64,000 nt of DNA from Stenocarpella maydis (taxonomy: Eukaryota > Ascomycota > Sordariomycetes > Diaporthales > Diaporthaceae): NCBI GenBank assembly GCA_002270565.1, contig NQMI01000104.1, positions 62,001-126,000 on the forward strand, written 5' to 3'. This document shows, one piece after another, positions 43,063 to 54,490 of this stretch. Both the position numbers and the translations under genes were made by a program. Position 1 is the first letter of the stretch. Every line of letters begins with the position of its first letter. Under the pieces are notes generated by a model. The model worked only from the letters and a program-made list of their open reading frames with translations, made no database searches and had not been told where the DNA came from.

Positions 43063-45767
43063 TCAACTCAACCTTTGCTCCACCGGACTGGCGCTGCCAG
43101 TCTTCGCTCTCAATTCGACCTCCAGTTCCCTTTTGGTCCGGAGGTAGGCCAGCTTTTCGAATCGGCTCATCCCCTTCCACCAATGCTGGCCCGCCTCGTG
43201 CTCACCAATCCGGTCCAGTAACTCTGCCACCTTGACTCGGACGTCTCTCTCCTTGTGGAACAGACCCAGAGCAAGGTAGAACAGTCCCGCATGTGACTCC
43301 GGCGCCACAGAAAGGAGCAGACAGATTTCTTCGTAGCTGCGGACGTACTTTGCAAACCCAAGGTAGATCTCGCGGGTCTGCGACTGTGTCATGCGCTGCA
43401 TCCGCAGCCGGTCGTGGAGGTGGTGTAGGTCCAGGCCCTTGAGCGGCTTGATGGTGTACATCTTGGCCATGTCCTACTCCCATGTAAGTATTTTCGTCCG
43501 CAGGTCAGGACTGTCCCATCCTTCTAGTCTTTGTGTAGCTCACCTGGATATAGCTGTAGTAGCTCCTGGTGTTCCTCCAGCCCTCAATCCTTGTGACGTT
43601 TCCTGCCAGCTCCTTGTGCTTCGATGGTTCGTCAGGCCAGACATAGCCGTGTCCGCTCAGGATGCCGTTTGCCCCGGAACTGGGAACGATCACCGCGCCG
43701 CCATCTGCACCCTCGTCACCTCCAATATACAAGGCGCTTGCCCCGTACACGCTTTCCTCGAATGCAGCAGCGACGCGGGTGAATTTGACCACCCAGTCTC
43801 TCCACTTGGCCCTAACAACTCTCTCGCCGTGACGGGCTGCGATGCTCTTAAGGACGTCGGTCATGAACGCCTGATCCCCGGTCAAGTCCGCATTAGATGT
43901 AGAATTAGAAGTAGAAATACCGGCAAGACCCGCATAGGAAGGATTCTGCTGCTGGAAGTACACCAAACCCTCTGTCACCGCCGCAGGTTCGATCTTGCTG
44001 CTGATGGTCATGCGGCCCTTGGGCAAATCGCAAAGTAGATCCCACCACTCCGGGTGGTGTTCGAAGGTCGGATTTGTGACACCTGCGATGAAGCCGGGGA
44101 CCTTGAGAAGGTCGTCGATTTTTGTCAGATCCGTGTAGGGAAACGCATGGCGCGTGAAGCCCCTCAGCATACCGCCAGAGGCAAGGGCACAGGCTGCAAG
44201 AACGGCCTCAGCGACTTCGCCTGACGGCATGTTGTGCCCTAGGAAGATGACTCTCTTCTGCGTCAGAAGGGCGTTGGCCAGGACAATGATCGGATGTGTG
44301 GTGGGGCCATTGGTGGTGAGGTGTGCATGCGGCAGGAATGGTTGTGGTGATTTCGCATGGGGTTCCGAGAAGTTTTGGATCAGTTTGATCAGGGAGAAGT
44401 CGCCCACGGACTCGGGCATGACGGCCACCGGCACCTTGATCGGAATGGGGATGCCTTTGTACATGACCTTGCTCTCAAACTCGTGAGTATCCCTGGGGAC
44501 AGAGTACATCGCCTTCCCTTCGAGGAAGGCCTTTGTCCCTGCTCGCTGGATCTCTGGCCTCTTGGCCGGCTCGCGACTGGCTTCCGTCGGTTGGTCTGAC
44601 CCTGTTTCCTCCTGGTCTTGCTCCATGCGCTGCTGCACCATACGCTCAAACTTTTCGACAAATAGGTCCTTGTTCTCACTGGACTGCAGCAGTTGCCTTT
44701 CAAGAAAGCTCAGTTTGGGCATCAGGGACAAATCCATGGCGTTGACAGAGTCATAAAGCATAGCCAGCGTCTCAGGAACTGGAGACTTGAAGTATTCCTC
44801 CAGAGCTAAAAGTAACAGTGGCTGCCATGACGATGGTCAATTTCTAAAGTCCCTTTGGGGGGGGGGAGGAGTTGGTCAGAGCGTTACGAACCTTGTAGAT
44901 GTGCAAGAAAGGATGCCTCGTGCAGATGGCCATCGCCTTCACTATGGCGCCTCTCTTCACAGATTTGTCTTGTTTTGTGTTCACAAGATTCAGGACATAG
45001 ACCAGGGGCGGCCCTTCGCCGCCCTCAGGCTCGCTGTCCGTGGAGTCGTCATCGTCAAATTCGTCGTCATTATCGTCTTCTTCTGCATCTGTGCCATGCT
45101 CGCCATCCTGTTCTTCTGTTTCCTCGTCAATGATGCCCGCAGCCTTATTTCTCCTCCTTCTCCGCCTCCTTCTCCGCGCTTCCCTCTCCTCTTCCTCCTC
45201 CTCCTGGCTTGTATCCTTGTGTAGGAAGAATATCGTCCAGTCCTGATTTCGCATATGCGCACCATCAGGCAGCATCAGCTCTGCCAGCATATTCTCATCG
45301 CCAGTGATGGCCATAGGGTATTGGTGTTCCATGATTGGTCCTCTGTCAATGTCGAAAGAGGCTACCAAGATATACTCCACGTGGTTTTCGCTGGAGCCCC
45401 GCGGGTACTGAGACTTCATTCTCCGCCGAGGGTGCGCATCAGAGTGGTAGCGCGGCATGGGAATCGCGCTGCTGCCGGACAGCGACGAGTGCTGTGACGA
45501 CACGCCAGTGCCTGTCGACGGCGTCTTGGACTTGGAGCTGGGGTTCGAGGTGCGGTCAGTTTCTGAGACCACGCCTCCGGCACCAGGTCCCGGAGGGACA
45601 GGTGATCGCGACGGCCTTGAGTGGTGTGACATTTGTGAGCCGGAACGCGAAGACGGTGGGAATGACGAGAGTGATGTCCTTCGCGTGTGCACAACCGTCG
45701 AGGAACTTCCATTATTGAGGCCAGACTTCTGCGTTTGATACGGCAGCGCAGTTTGCGCCGATGCCAT
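43063..45767 (-). CDS. AFI1: Afi1/SPA-domain polarity protein (DENN-related)
   Basis: Three exons: 45767-44892, 44821-43544 and 43473-43063. Both joins are in phase 0 and the product has 854 residues. The first donor is GTTCGT, a weak site, but skipping it reaches a stop at once. The N-terminal 115 residues are Ser/Pro-rich. The Afi1 docking region starts at about 125 ([20 protein letters not shown], then [20 protein letters not shown]). It is split by an insertion of Glu and Arg runs followed by a very acidic stretch. Exon 2 carries the SPA/DENN-like part ([40 protein letters not shown]). In yeast, Afi1 binds the GTPase Arf3 at the polarised cortex. A similar role in hyphal polarity is inferred. 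Confidence 0.82.
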
Positions 45768-48339
45768 GATCACCAACTTGGCGATAGGCCGTCCGCGCCC
45801 AGTCAGTCGGTGCGGCGCGCACTAGGGGTACCGTCGAGTTTGGAGTATGGAGGTTCGGTCATGGGCGTTGCCTTGAGATATAGTTGGGCCCTCAAGTCAG
45901 GGTAAAGTTGTCAGCAGATACAAAACACGGAATGTGACGGTAGAGCCGTAGAGTTCGGCTGGCACGCCAATCTGCAGTCCCGGGCGTCTTTTGGTTTCGT
46001 CTTATGATTCAGTGAAGTATCGAGACCAGCTGGCTTGCTTGATGGGGGCTCTAATGCGTTCGGAACGGGGGCGCCACCAGGTGTCGAATTCCCGAGCCAG
46101 CGAGGCGCATCCCGAGATATTGCTGGCGATAGAGGAAAGGTTATACGTGCTGGAGTCGCACAGCAGGGAGGTTTGCGCGACAAGGCTGGCGGAAAGCAAC
46201 CGAGTGTGTTTCGGGGATGGAAGAGGCCTGGTGATGCAGGGCCGTCGTGCCCTTTTGATGGGCGGCAGGGACACCGGGTTTGGGCCCAAGGTCTAATGCT
46301 CTGGCTCTGCCTGGGCAATTGGGGCTTGCCGGATGTGTCGTGAAATGCGATTCGGTGTCAAGTAAGGAGAGTCGGGAGAAAAGGAGAGAGGGTCGTGTGG
46401 TGGGGATGATGGTTCCTTGTCCTGAGGGGTTCAGACGATCTTGGGCCAGTTGAGTCGGCTCAGGATGCGAGGTCGACGCAATTGGACAACACGGGGCCGT
46501 GAAGGCTGTTCAGAGTTAGGATGAGGCGCGGACGTTGGCCATGGGAAACCGACGGGCCCAGGGTCCAGACTGGAGTGATGAAAGGGGTGTCGATAGTTGG
46601 TGGGCAAGGAGGGTTGTGCAGACAGGTGTGGTCGGTGTGTGGACTTCGGAGTACGGAGTACTACCGCACAGCACGGCGTAGCATAGCAGCACTGGCCTCG
46701 CCTTTAAGTCAAGCCGAGTCAGTGCGTAGGGAATGGACGGACTGAGACATGATCTGCTACAGCAGGAGCATCGTGGACTACTGAAGGGACCGGATAGCGG
46801 GAAAGAAGAAACAGAGATCAGGCTAGGTGAGATGGGGGGCAAAAGAGGGACGAAAAGATGGGTCGGGAGGATTCTGATTCCCACACACTTCGTCCTGCTT
46901 CTATGTCTCTTATTATACGGTACTTTAGTGTAGGCCACCCCACCACTACATTCACAGGTACTAAGTAGGTCTGCCTGCTTGTGTATATCTATGGAATGTA
47001 TCTTGCCTCTCATCCATACGCACAGCTTATTCTAATTAGTACCTGCCTAGGCAGCTAGGTAGGTATATTATGTACGGACGGTACTCACAGATCGATGCAC
47101 ACTGGATAAGCCTCCCTGCCCTTGTGTTTCAAGGCCTGATCTCTTCCACTCCCTCTCGTCCCTCTGCCTCTGCCTCTGCCTCTCTTTTCTATCCGTCTTG
47201 GTACCCCGTTCTATCCCAGGCCCCCCACACACAGAGAGAGAGAGACAGAGACAGAGAGAGACAAAGATATGGAAGGTCGATAGCTTGGTGGGCCCCTATC
47301 GAGGCGTCTCCCCTGACAGGGGGTTGTGGGAGAGGGAGCCAGTAAATCTTCCAAGAGCTGCCATTTCCGGTGTTTAAATCGGACGGCCCCCATTCCGTTC
47401 CTGGCAGCACCTCCACGCCTCTTGCCCCTGTTCGGTCTGTGCATTGTCCAGAAATTGACCTGTGCGGCCGCCCTCTGAGACAGCCTGGAGGAAAAAGGCA
47501 GCAGGACGGCCAATCCTGCTGCGAGGTGTGGAAGGGGCGGCGCCGCATGCGCTGCACGCCCTGCCCCGAGATCTCCATCAGCAAACAGGGATGCCCTGCA
47601 CCTGTGGCGCTTGGTAGCCCTGGCCTGGCCTACCTGGTTGCTGGGTGAGCTTGTTAGCCTTTGTTGACCTTTTTGTTTCGCGTCCACCCGCCTGGAGCCA
47701 TTTCATCATCCACCCTGCCACCTTAGGCGCCCAGCCCAACCAGCCCGTGTGAAGATTGGTTCGCAGCCGTTTGCACACTACCTGTGAGCGTCACAACGAT
47801 CGGAAGGGATTATATCCAGACCTTTTTTCAATCTCAAGACCTCACGAGGCAGAAAGAAGGGGAAAAGGAGAAAAAAGCGGACCTGCATCTCCAAAATACA
47901 CCAATCGCCGCCAATTGATGCCCCAGTCCTGCCAAGCAAGACACACGTCGGCGTGCCGATACCCAGCAACAGATCCAGCAACGGCACTACGCGCAGTGCT
48001 CCGCAGCAATGGTGGGTTCAAACCATGATGGAGTTTTCCCCACATGGTGTCTATCGATCGTAGTATAGTATATACTCAGACCATGGTTAGGCACTACCGG
48101 CTGGGCATCTCAAGTCCTCCTCCCAGGGAGGAGCATTCGCTTCTCCTCGCAGCTCTCCTTTTCGACGACCCGAGTCTCCAGCATCGCCATCGCCGCTCCG
48201 ACACACAACCCCTTCCGCGTCGCCGTCCAAGTCAGGCCAGACAAGCAACTCGTCGAGATTCGCCGCGTCAACCCCAACCGGAACTACCGAGAGTCTCACG
48301 CCAAGAGGACAGCCAAACGCACATCAGCCCTCCCCAGAG
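45768..48339. other. Long divergent promoter region
   Basis: About 2.3 kb between AFI1 and the EF-hand gene, whose coding part probably extends upstream to about 48091. It contains a CTGCCTAGGCAG palindrome (about 47043), a CTCTGC run (47161-47184) and a GA/CAGA microsatellite (47226-47262). ORFs of 90-165 codons are low-complexity and unrecognised. Confidence 0.55.
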
Positions 48340-49060
48340 ATGTTCGGATCGCCACGTGCACAACGCCCCGCACCGGTGACGACTGTGTCCTCGACATCCA
48401 TTACGGGGCATGGCAGCGCCTTGTCCCAGCTACAGCCGGCGCAGGTGCGCACCCTGCGTGAAGGCTTCCAGATCCTAGACCGCGATAGCGATGGCACCGT
48501 ACACAGGGAGGATGTCGCCGACATGCTGAACCAGCTTGGTAGGTCCACTGGAAACATCCCCGGGGGCTCCAAATAAGGCTACCCAACGCTCCGAGTCCCC
48601 ATGTGCTAACGAGTGGACCCACGGCGGCACAGGCCTCCCGTCCAATGCGACAGAAGTATCCCGCTTCTTCCCTTCTTCTGGCTCACAGACCATCACGCTC
48701 GCGGCTTTCCTAAACAGCGTTGCCAGCAGCCTTGCTCCTCTTTCTCCCAGTGCCGAGCTCTCGTCGGCATTTTCGGCCTTTGACGATGACGACAGCGGCC
48801 AGATAGATGTGGCGGAGCTCCGGGACGCCTTGCTGCATACTGCGCCGGAGCCGGGGGAGAGGGCGCTGACGGCCGAGGAGATCGATCAGGTCATGAGCGG
48901 GTTCTCTGGGAAGAGGGCGTTCGGCGGCAAGGTGAAGGGCGGAGGGGCAGCAGGCTTCGGCAAGAGAGGGGAAGTCTTCCGCTACCACGACTTTGTGAAC
49001 TCGATTGCTGGAGGTCATGGAAATGGGGGTGCGGCTGAGGAGGATGAGACTCAGGAGTGA
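48340..49060 (+). CDS. Myosin regulatory-light-chain-like EF-hand protein
   Basis: Exon from ATG 48340 to 48538, a 94-base intron (GTAGGT..GCACAG), then 48633-49060, giving 208 residues from this ATG. The frame stays open upstream to 48091 without an ATG and reads like a Ser/Pro-rich light-chain tail (SSPFRRPESPASPSPLR). The true start is therefore probably in an upstream exon that I could not place, and the entry is likely 5'-incomplete. Two canonical EF-hand loops are seen: DRDSDGTVHRED (47-58) and DDDDSGQIDVAE. They are separated by the poorly conserved middle typical of light chains. The C-terminal part has a Gly-rich insertion (about 165-185). Myosin II light chains act in the contractile ring and septation. 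The gene resembles that family more than calmodulin. Confidence 0.75.
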
Positions 49061-49716
49061 TGATGTTGGATGATTGATGATGCTGCATGGCTTATGGAGT
49101 CTTGGGCAAGTCTCGCCCTTGCCCGTAACCAATACATTCGGAGCACCAAATGCTCTTGCTGCTACGTCTCTACAGGGTTTGCACCGGCAACATTGGTGTA
49201 GTCATGTTCATCGCGAATTGTGCGCATGCATGTATGTACTGCGTGGTCAATTGTTGTATGCTTGTGTCTACGAGCATAGTGCGTGATATACGGAGGCTCT
49301 ACTATTTACTGCTGATGAAGTTAAGACCGGGATCGGATATATTGCGTCATCGCACTGCTGCCGCCACCTAGCCATGCGAGTTTGGTCTCAGAGTCTGTAA
49401 GATAATGGCGACCTGGCAGCCCTGGCAGCCCTGGCAGCCCTGGGTGCAAGTAAAATCAGTTGCGACCAGCTCGCGCTGTTCGGGCGGCCCCGAGATCCCT
49501 CGCAGCCTGGCAGAGCCAGCCACTGGTTTTCGGGATGTGGTGGAGGCGGCATGGAAGCTTCGAGAATCCATCCACGAGATGACATTAAGCGATATGCGCC
49601 TATGGAAATACCTCGGTTATCTTGGTTTTGAACTTGGAGGAGTTGTATGCGGGTAGACAGCTGTCACTTTTTTTTTGGTCTCAGGGGTCCTCCAGGGTCC
49701 TCGGCCCCCCCCCCCC

Positions 49717-49726
49717 NNNNNNNNNN
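49717..49726. other. Assembly gap inside a poly(C) run
   Basis: Ten N flanked by 12 C on the left and 5 C then 7 A on the right. The true length is unknown. Confidence 0.98.
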
Positions 49727-50084
49727 CCCCCAAAAAAAGAAGAAAGCGGGTCCGTGTCTGTTGACATGTGCAGCGATTGGGCGCGGCAGGAAATCCAGGT
49801 GGTTGAACGGCCGACGATTGACGTGTGTTGTGCAGCCAGGCCCTGCTGCAGAAGGGGGCGCACACGCACACCCTCGGTGCAATTGGGCGGCATATTCGAC
49901 CACAGGATGCAGAGCGGTCGAGAGGCCAATCGATGCCGCCTATCTCTTGCCAGGGGCTGGAGCGCCTTACCGTACCTGCTCTGCTCTGTTCTGCCCTGCT
50001 CTTGTTCGTTAGGTAGAGAGAGAGAGAGAGCGAGAGAGAGCGAGAGTGGCTCGTGTGGAGCCTGATGGACGACGTCTCTGCGCC

Positions 50085-50108
50085 GTGTGTGTGTGTGTGT
50101 GTGTGTGT
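50085..50108 (+). repeat. GT dinucleotide microsatellite
   Basis: Twelve GT units in the upstream region of the TPR-DnaJ gene. A GA-rich microsatellite (about 50016-50046) lies just before it. Confidence 0.95.
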
Positions 50109-51129
50109 CTGTAATCTCGAGGCCCTCGGCCTTCTTGTCTCGTCTGGCCTCCTCCACTACCGGTGCACAAGGCCAACTGAATACGGTCCATCGATATGCT
50201 TGAAAGCTGATAAATCTCCCGGAGCCCTGTCTGGACCTCTCACACAAACCCGGAACCCTCCAATTATTCTTGACCTGCTTCCATAATCTGTTGTTCGTGT
50301 CCTTTGGCCCCGCACTGCCATCATCATCCCCGAGTCACGCCTTCAAGCCGCGTCTCTGCCTACCTCCACACACAATCTCGAGGCCCTACTCAAACTCCTC
50401 GTCCTTCTCGTCCTCGTCCTGCTGCTGCTGCTCCCCGACTGACTTCCCAGGCACCTTCACAAGCCGTCCTGCCGGTCTTACAATTCGCTGCTCAGCGAGA
50501 GACAAGAGGAGCCAACAGGACAGAGAGCGAGAGGCTCCAGGTTCCAGAGTCGACTGCCGCCCTGCTTGTCTTTGGTAGAGTTCGGGGCCGAGCAGTCCGG
50601 AAATCCACAGTCTCTCATCGCCCGAGTCACACTCCCAACGCGCATACATCCAGAGCCACATTGCGCGTTGCAAACGGCTCATCTGTCCGCCCGCACCTGC
50701 ACATTACATACCTGAACGATTGTATCCACAAGAACCGACTCGAGGTGCTACTCCACAGAAAACCCACCACCTTCTGAAGCGGCCAGCAAGGGGACCAGCA
50801 GCAGGAAAGGAGCCCCACGTTTGCTCGCTCCCGTACCCGTTAACTGTTTATGCAACAGTCGGAAGTCAAGGTTACCCAGCTCGACCTTGCAAATCGCACT
50901 TGCGTGCATAGTCTTGTGCGGCCCCGGGCAGCACTTGCACTGGCAGACACGACAGGACGCCCAAATCCATAACTTTATTTTTCACCCTCCCTCGCCGCTG
51001 TGACCTGCGCTAGTACTGTCCCAGTACGCAGGACCAGGAACTAGGGGCCTTTCCGTCAGCCAGCAGCAGTGAGGCAAAAAAAAAAGGTCACAGAGCTTCG
51101 GCTGATCTCACCTTCCTGGCTCATTTCAA

Positions 51130-53304
51130 ATGAAGTTCTTCGGGAAGAAGTCTACCAAGAAACCCCACCCCAACGACCACGACGACTACGTCTTGGACAC
51201 AGACTGCTTTGATTCCGAGCCATCATCGCCCACAAAGTTATCGTTCAAGTCCGCCTCGTCCTCGCCCACAAAAAGGTCAGCCCGACCTGCTTCGCCGGCG
51301 ACGCCAACAAGTCCCTCGGGCGAGGCAAAACACCGCTCCAGTGGCTCCCGGCACTTTTCCAGAGCCTCGTCCGACCTCGGCAAGTCTTCCTCCTCTCGGA
51401 AGAAAAAGGCCGACACCAATACCCACCCTCTCAATCTCCCGCCCGACGAGATCAGGAGGCTCTCGAGGCTGTCAGCCATGAGTGCACGCGAGTCCGTCGA
51501 CAGGATGGACGTCGATCCTCCCACCAACGCCCCGACCCCGTCGTCTCCTCCACGGCAAGAGTCGCCGCCTGCGGCCGAGACGGCTGACGAGCGGACCCCT
51601 CCTGCCACTAATGGGTCGTCTCCTCCCGAGAAAGAGGATGCACCTGCTCCCCCCCCGCACACGAGCGATCCCAACAGCCCCCCGCCGACCCCCGCCGACG
51701 AGGCTGAGGTTTTCAAGAACCTGGGCAACAAGTTCTTCAAGGACAAAAACTACAGGCGGGCCATCGAAGAATATTCCAAAGGTTCGTTGGGACCCCGCCG
51801 GCTTTTCCGACAGGTTTTGGTGTGCTAACAAAGAATCAAAACTCCAGCGGTCGGGCTGCAACCGGACTCGGCCACCTACCTCGGCAACCGGGCTGCGGCT
51901 TACATGGCCGATGGTAGGTTCGAATCCGCTCTCGAGGACTGCAAGCGAGCTGTCGACCTGGACTCCAATAACCCCAAGATCTTGCTCCGCCTGGCCCGCA
52001 TCTACACCAACTTGGGACAGCCAGACGAGGCAATGGTTACCTTTCAGCGCATCCGGCCACCGCCTTCGGCCAAGGACATGGCACAGGCCAAGGAGATGCT
52101 GCAGTATATACAATCCGCTCAGCAAGGTTTAGAAGAGGGTAGGGGCCCGTCACTAGTGCTCCACGCCCTGGACATGGCCGAGAGGTTACTGGGGCCCGGG
52201 GCCCGGAAGCCGCGCAAGTGGCAGCTGATGCGAGGAGAGGCCTACCTTAAGATGGGTGGTGTCAACTCGCTCGGGGAGGCCCAGAACGTTGCTACCAACT
52301 TATTAAGGAACAACAGCCAAGACCCCGAGGCCCTAGTCCTGCGGGCTCGTGGGCTCTATGGACAAGGCGAAAACGACAAGGCCATCAAGGTCCTCCAGAT
52401 GGCCATCAGCTGTGACCCCGACTTCCGGGACGCCATCAACTGGCTCAAGATCGTCAGGACCCTGCACAAGATGAAGGAGGAAGGGAATGCGGCGTATAAG
52501 GCTCGCCAATGGCAGTCCGCAATCGAAAAGTACGGGGCAGCTCTGGAGGTAGACCCTACAAACAAGGCGACAAACGCCAAGATTCTTCAGAACCGCGCAT
52601 TGTGCTACCAGCAGCTGAAGCAGTACGATGAGGCGATCGCAGACTGCGACAAGGCCCTGAGCCTGGACCCCAGCTACACCAAGGCGCGCAAGACCAAGGC
52701 GAATGCTCTTGGTGGCGCCGAGAAATGGGAGGACGCAGTGCGGGAGTGGAAGGCCCTTGCCGAGGCTGACCCATCAGACGCCTCGATCCAAAAGGAGGCA
52801 CGAAAGGCCGAAATCGAGCTCAAGAAGAGCCAACGCAAGGATCATTACAAGATCCTGGGCGTACCCAAGGATGCCGACGAGAGCCAAATCAAAAAGGCCT
52901 ACCGCAAGTTGGCGATTCAGTACCACCCCGACAAGAACCCGGGCAACCAAGAGGCCGAGGCGAAGTTCAAGGATATCAGCGAAGCATACGAGACCTTAAG
53001 CGATCCTCAGTAAGTTTCCGTCGAGAGCCGGTTGATGACGGTTGATCGAAGCTAACAAGAACACAGGAAGCGAGCCCGGTACGATGCTGGTGACGACCTG
53101 GACATGTCTGACATGTTTGGCGGCGGAGGCGGAGGCGGAGGCGGAGGCGGCATGGGCATCGACCCCGACATCCTCTTCAGCATGATGGGCCAGCAAGGTG
53201 GCTTCGGTGGGGGCGGCGGAGGCTTCGGGGGCGGTGGCTTCCACTTTGCTAATGGCAGTGGCGGCCGGGCGCGTGGGTTCCCCGGCGGGTTCCAATTCTC
53301 CTGA
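51130..53304 (+). CDS. TPR-DnaJ co-chaperone (DNAJC7-like)
   Basis: Three exons: 51130-51781, 51848-53009 and 53067-53304. Split codons G|CG and CA|G restore frame. The product has 683 residues. The N-terminal 185 residues are Ser/Pro-rich and disordered, apparently a fungal extension. Tetratricopeptide repeats follow from about 190: [56 protein letters not shown] and [21 protein letters not shown] domain (about 550-620) has [14 protein letters not shown] and an intact HPD in YHPDKNPGN. The C-terminus is a Gly/Phe-rich tail (GGGFGGGGF). Such proteins link Hsp70 and Hsp90 clients and stimulate the Hsp70 ATPase in the cytosol or nucleus. The first donor is GTTCGT, the same weak class used in AFI1. 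Confidence 0.9.
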
Positions 53305-54490
53305 CAATCGGACGAGGAAGACGACGATCAAGACGGGTGCTCCGAGGACGACACGCAGTCAGGACAGGGTAGTGGGTGTGAAAAGGCATCATGGTGGCAG
53401 GCTGAGGCCGAGGCCGAGGCCGAGGCCGCCGCACATGACAAGCGACTGGGACGGATGCGGCAGGTTGGTGTCGTGTTCCTAGCAGCAATCGTCCTTCTTC
53501 CTCTGCAGGTTGTGGGGTTGCTGGTGGCAGTCGGGGGCATAGTTTACATGTGCATTATGGCGACGGGGGTCTTCACACGGCGATAGAGAGACGGAGACCA
53601 GGACGTGCCGCCGGACAAACTGAGCTTTGTGGGTCGGGATCTGGGATAGATGGCTTTACCAGTTCCATTTGTGCATCGTTCACGGTGCTCGGGCGTTGGA
53701 AAAGGAAGGGGACTGACTGATGGATAAGGGCGAGGTCATGCCTTATTCCATAAACCCCATCTAATCATGAACCTGCTTCAATATACGAGATAGAACAAGG
53801 TACTTCTCTCGCTGGGCGCAATGCCAAATTATTGTTTTTGTTTTCTTTTTTTTTTTTTTACAAAAAAAATGCTAGTTTTGGACTGTCGGTGATAATTGCC
53901 TGACACAGATGGGTTCCTCCCGGTCCACCGGACTGCTGCGATGATTGGAATCGTGTGCATGCAAGTCGACTCCAGCATCATCTTATAAGCTTAATTATAA
54001 CCTGCCCTGAGACGGTGGGGCTTCTTTGTTTGTCGACTCCCAGGGCTGGGCTGGGGTTCGGTCCGCTTTCCGGGTCTCTTTCTACTGTACAAAGTATAAT
54101 AGTTGTAGTGCACAAGTGGCCTCAAGCATTTTAGCGCCACTCCCAGGCCGCATCTCTACCACAATCCCTGCTCATTCTTGTAGGACACATTTCCTAACCG
54201 CGGGCTTCCTCTCGCTACTCACCCACTTTCCATATCCATCGGCGACAACACACCAGGCCGCAGACGCTGCCTCACTTTCTTTTCCAACCTCTTAGCTATA
54301 GGCGCGTCTGTTTCTCTCGCCCACCGGTGGTGTTCTCTGTGCCGCCCATACCATACCTCCGTTCCTTTCATCACCCCGAGCATCTGCCTGCTGGTCGCCC
54401 CCGGCTTCTTCTGCGAGCTCTGGTCTCGCCCTCGCCTGACCGGCGTAACGAAACTGCTGCATCTCGCAATCGCCCTGCAACCCGGCGAAG
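53305..54490. other. Intergenic region
   Basis: 3' flank of the TPR-DnaJ gene and promoter of SEC63. A GGCCGAG/GAGGCC run (about 53402-53428) follows the stop. At 53845-53868 a T run, ACA and an A run could fold as a hairpin or mark a poly(A) site. No gene. Confidence 0.6.

Larger units (their letters stand above)
49061..51129. other. Intergenic region with microsatellites and an assembly gap
   Basis: 2 kb between the EF-hand gene and the TPR-DnaJ gene, both on plus. It contains a 9-base triplication (49412-49442), a gap in poly(C) (49717-49726), GA repeats (about 50016-50046) and (GT)12 (50085-50108). The last kilobase is pyrimidine- and CA-rich, like a long 5' leader. No supported gene. 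Confidence 0.55.

Noticed and set aside
46516..47013. 165-codon minus-strand ORF in the AFI1 upstream region
   Set aside because: Low-complexity Ser/Pro/Leu text over promoter-like DNA, with no recognisable domain.
48001..48030. tRNA-like T-arm text (GGTTCAAACC)
   Set aside because: No matching acceptor, D or anticodon stems around it.
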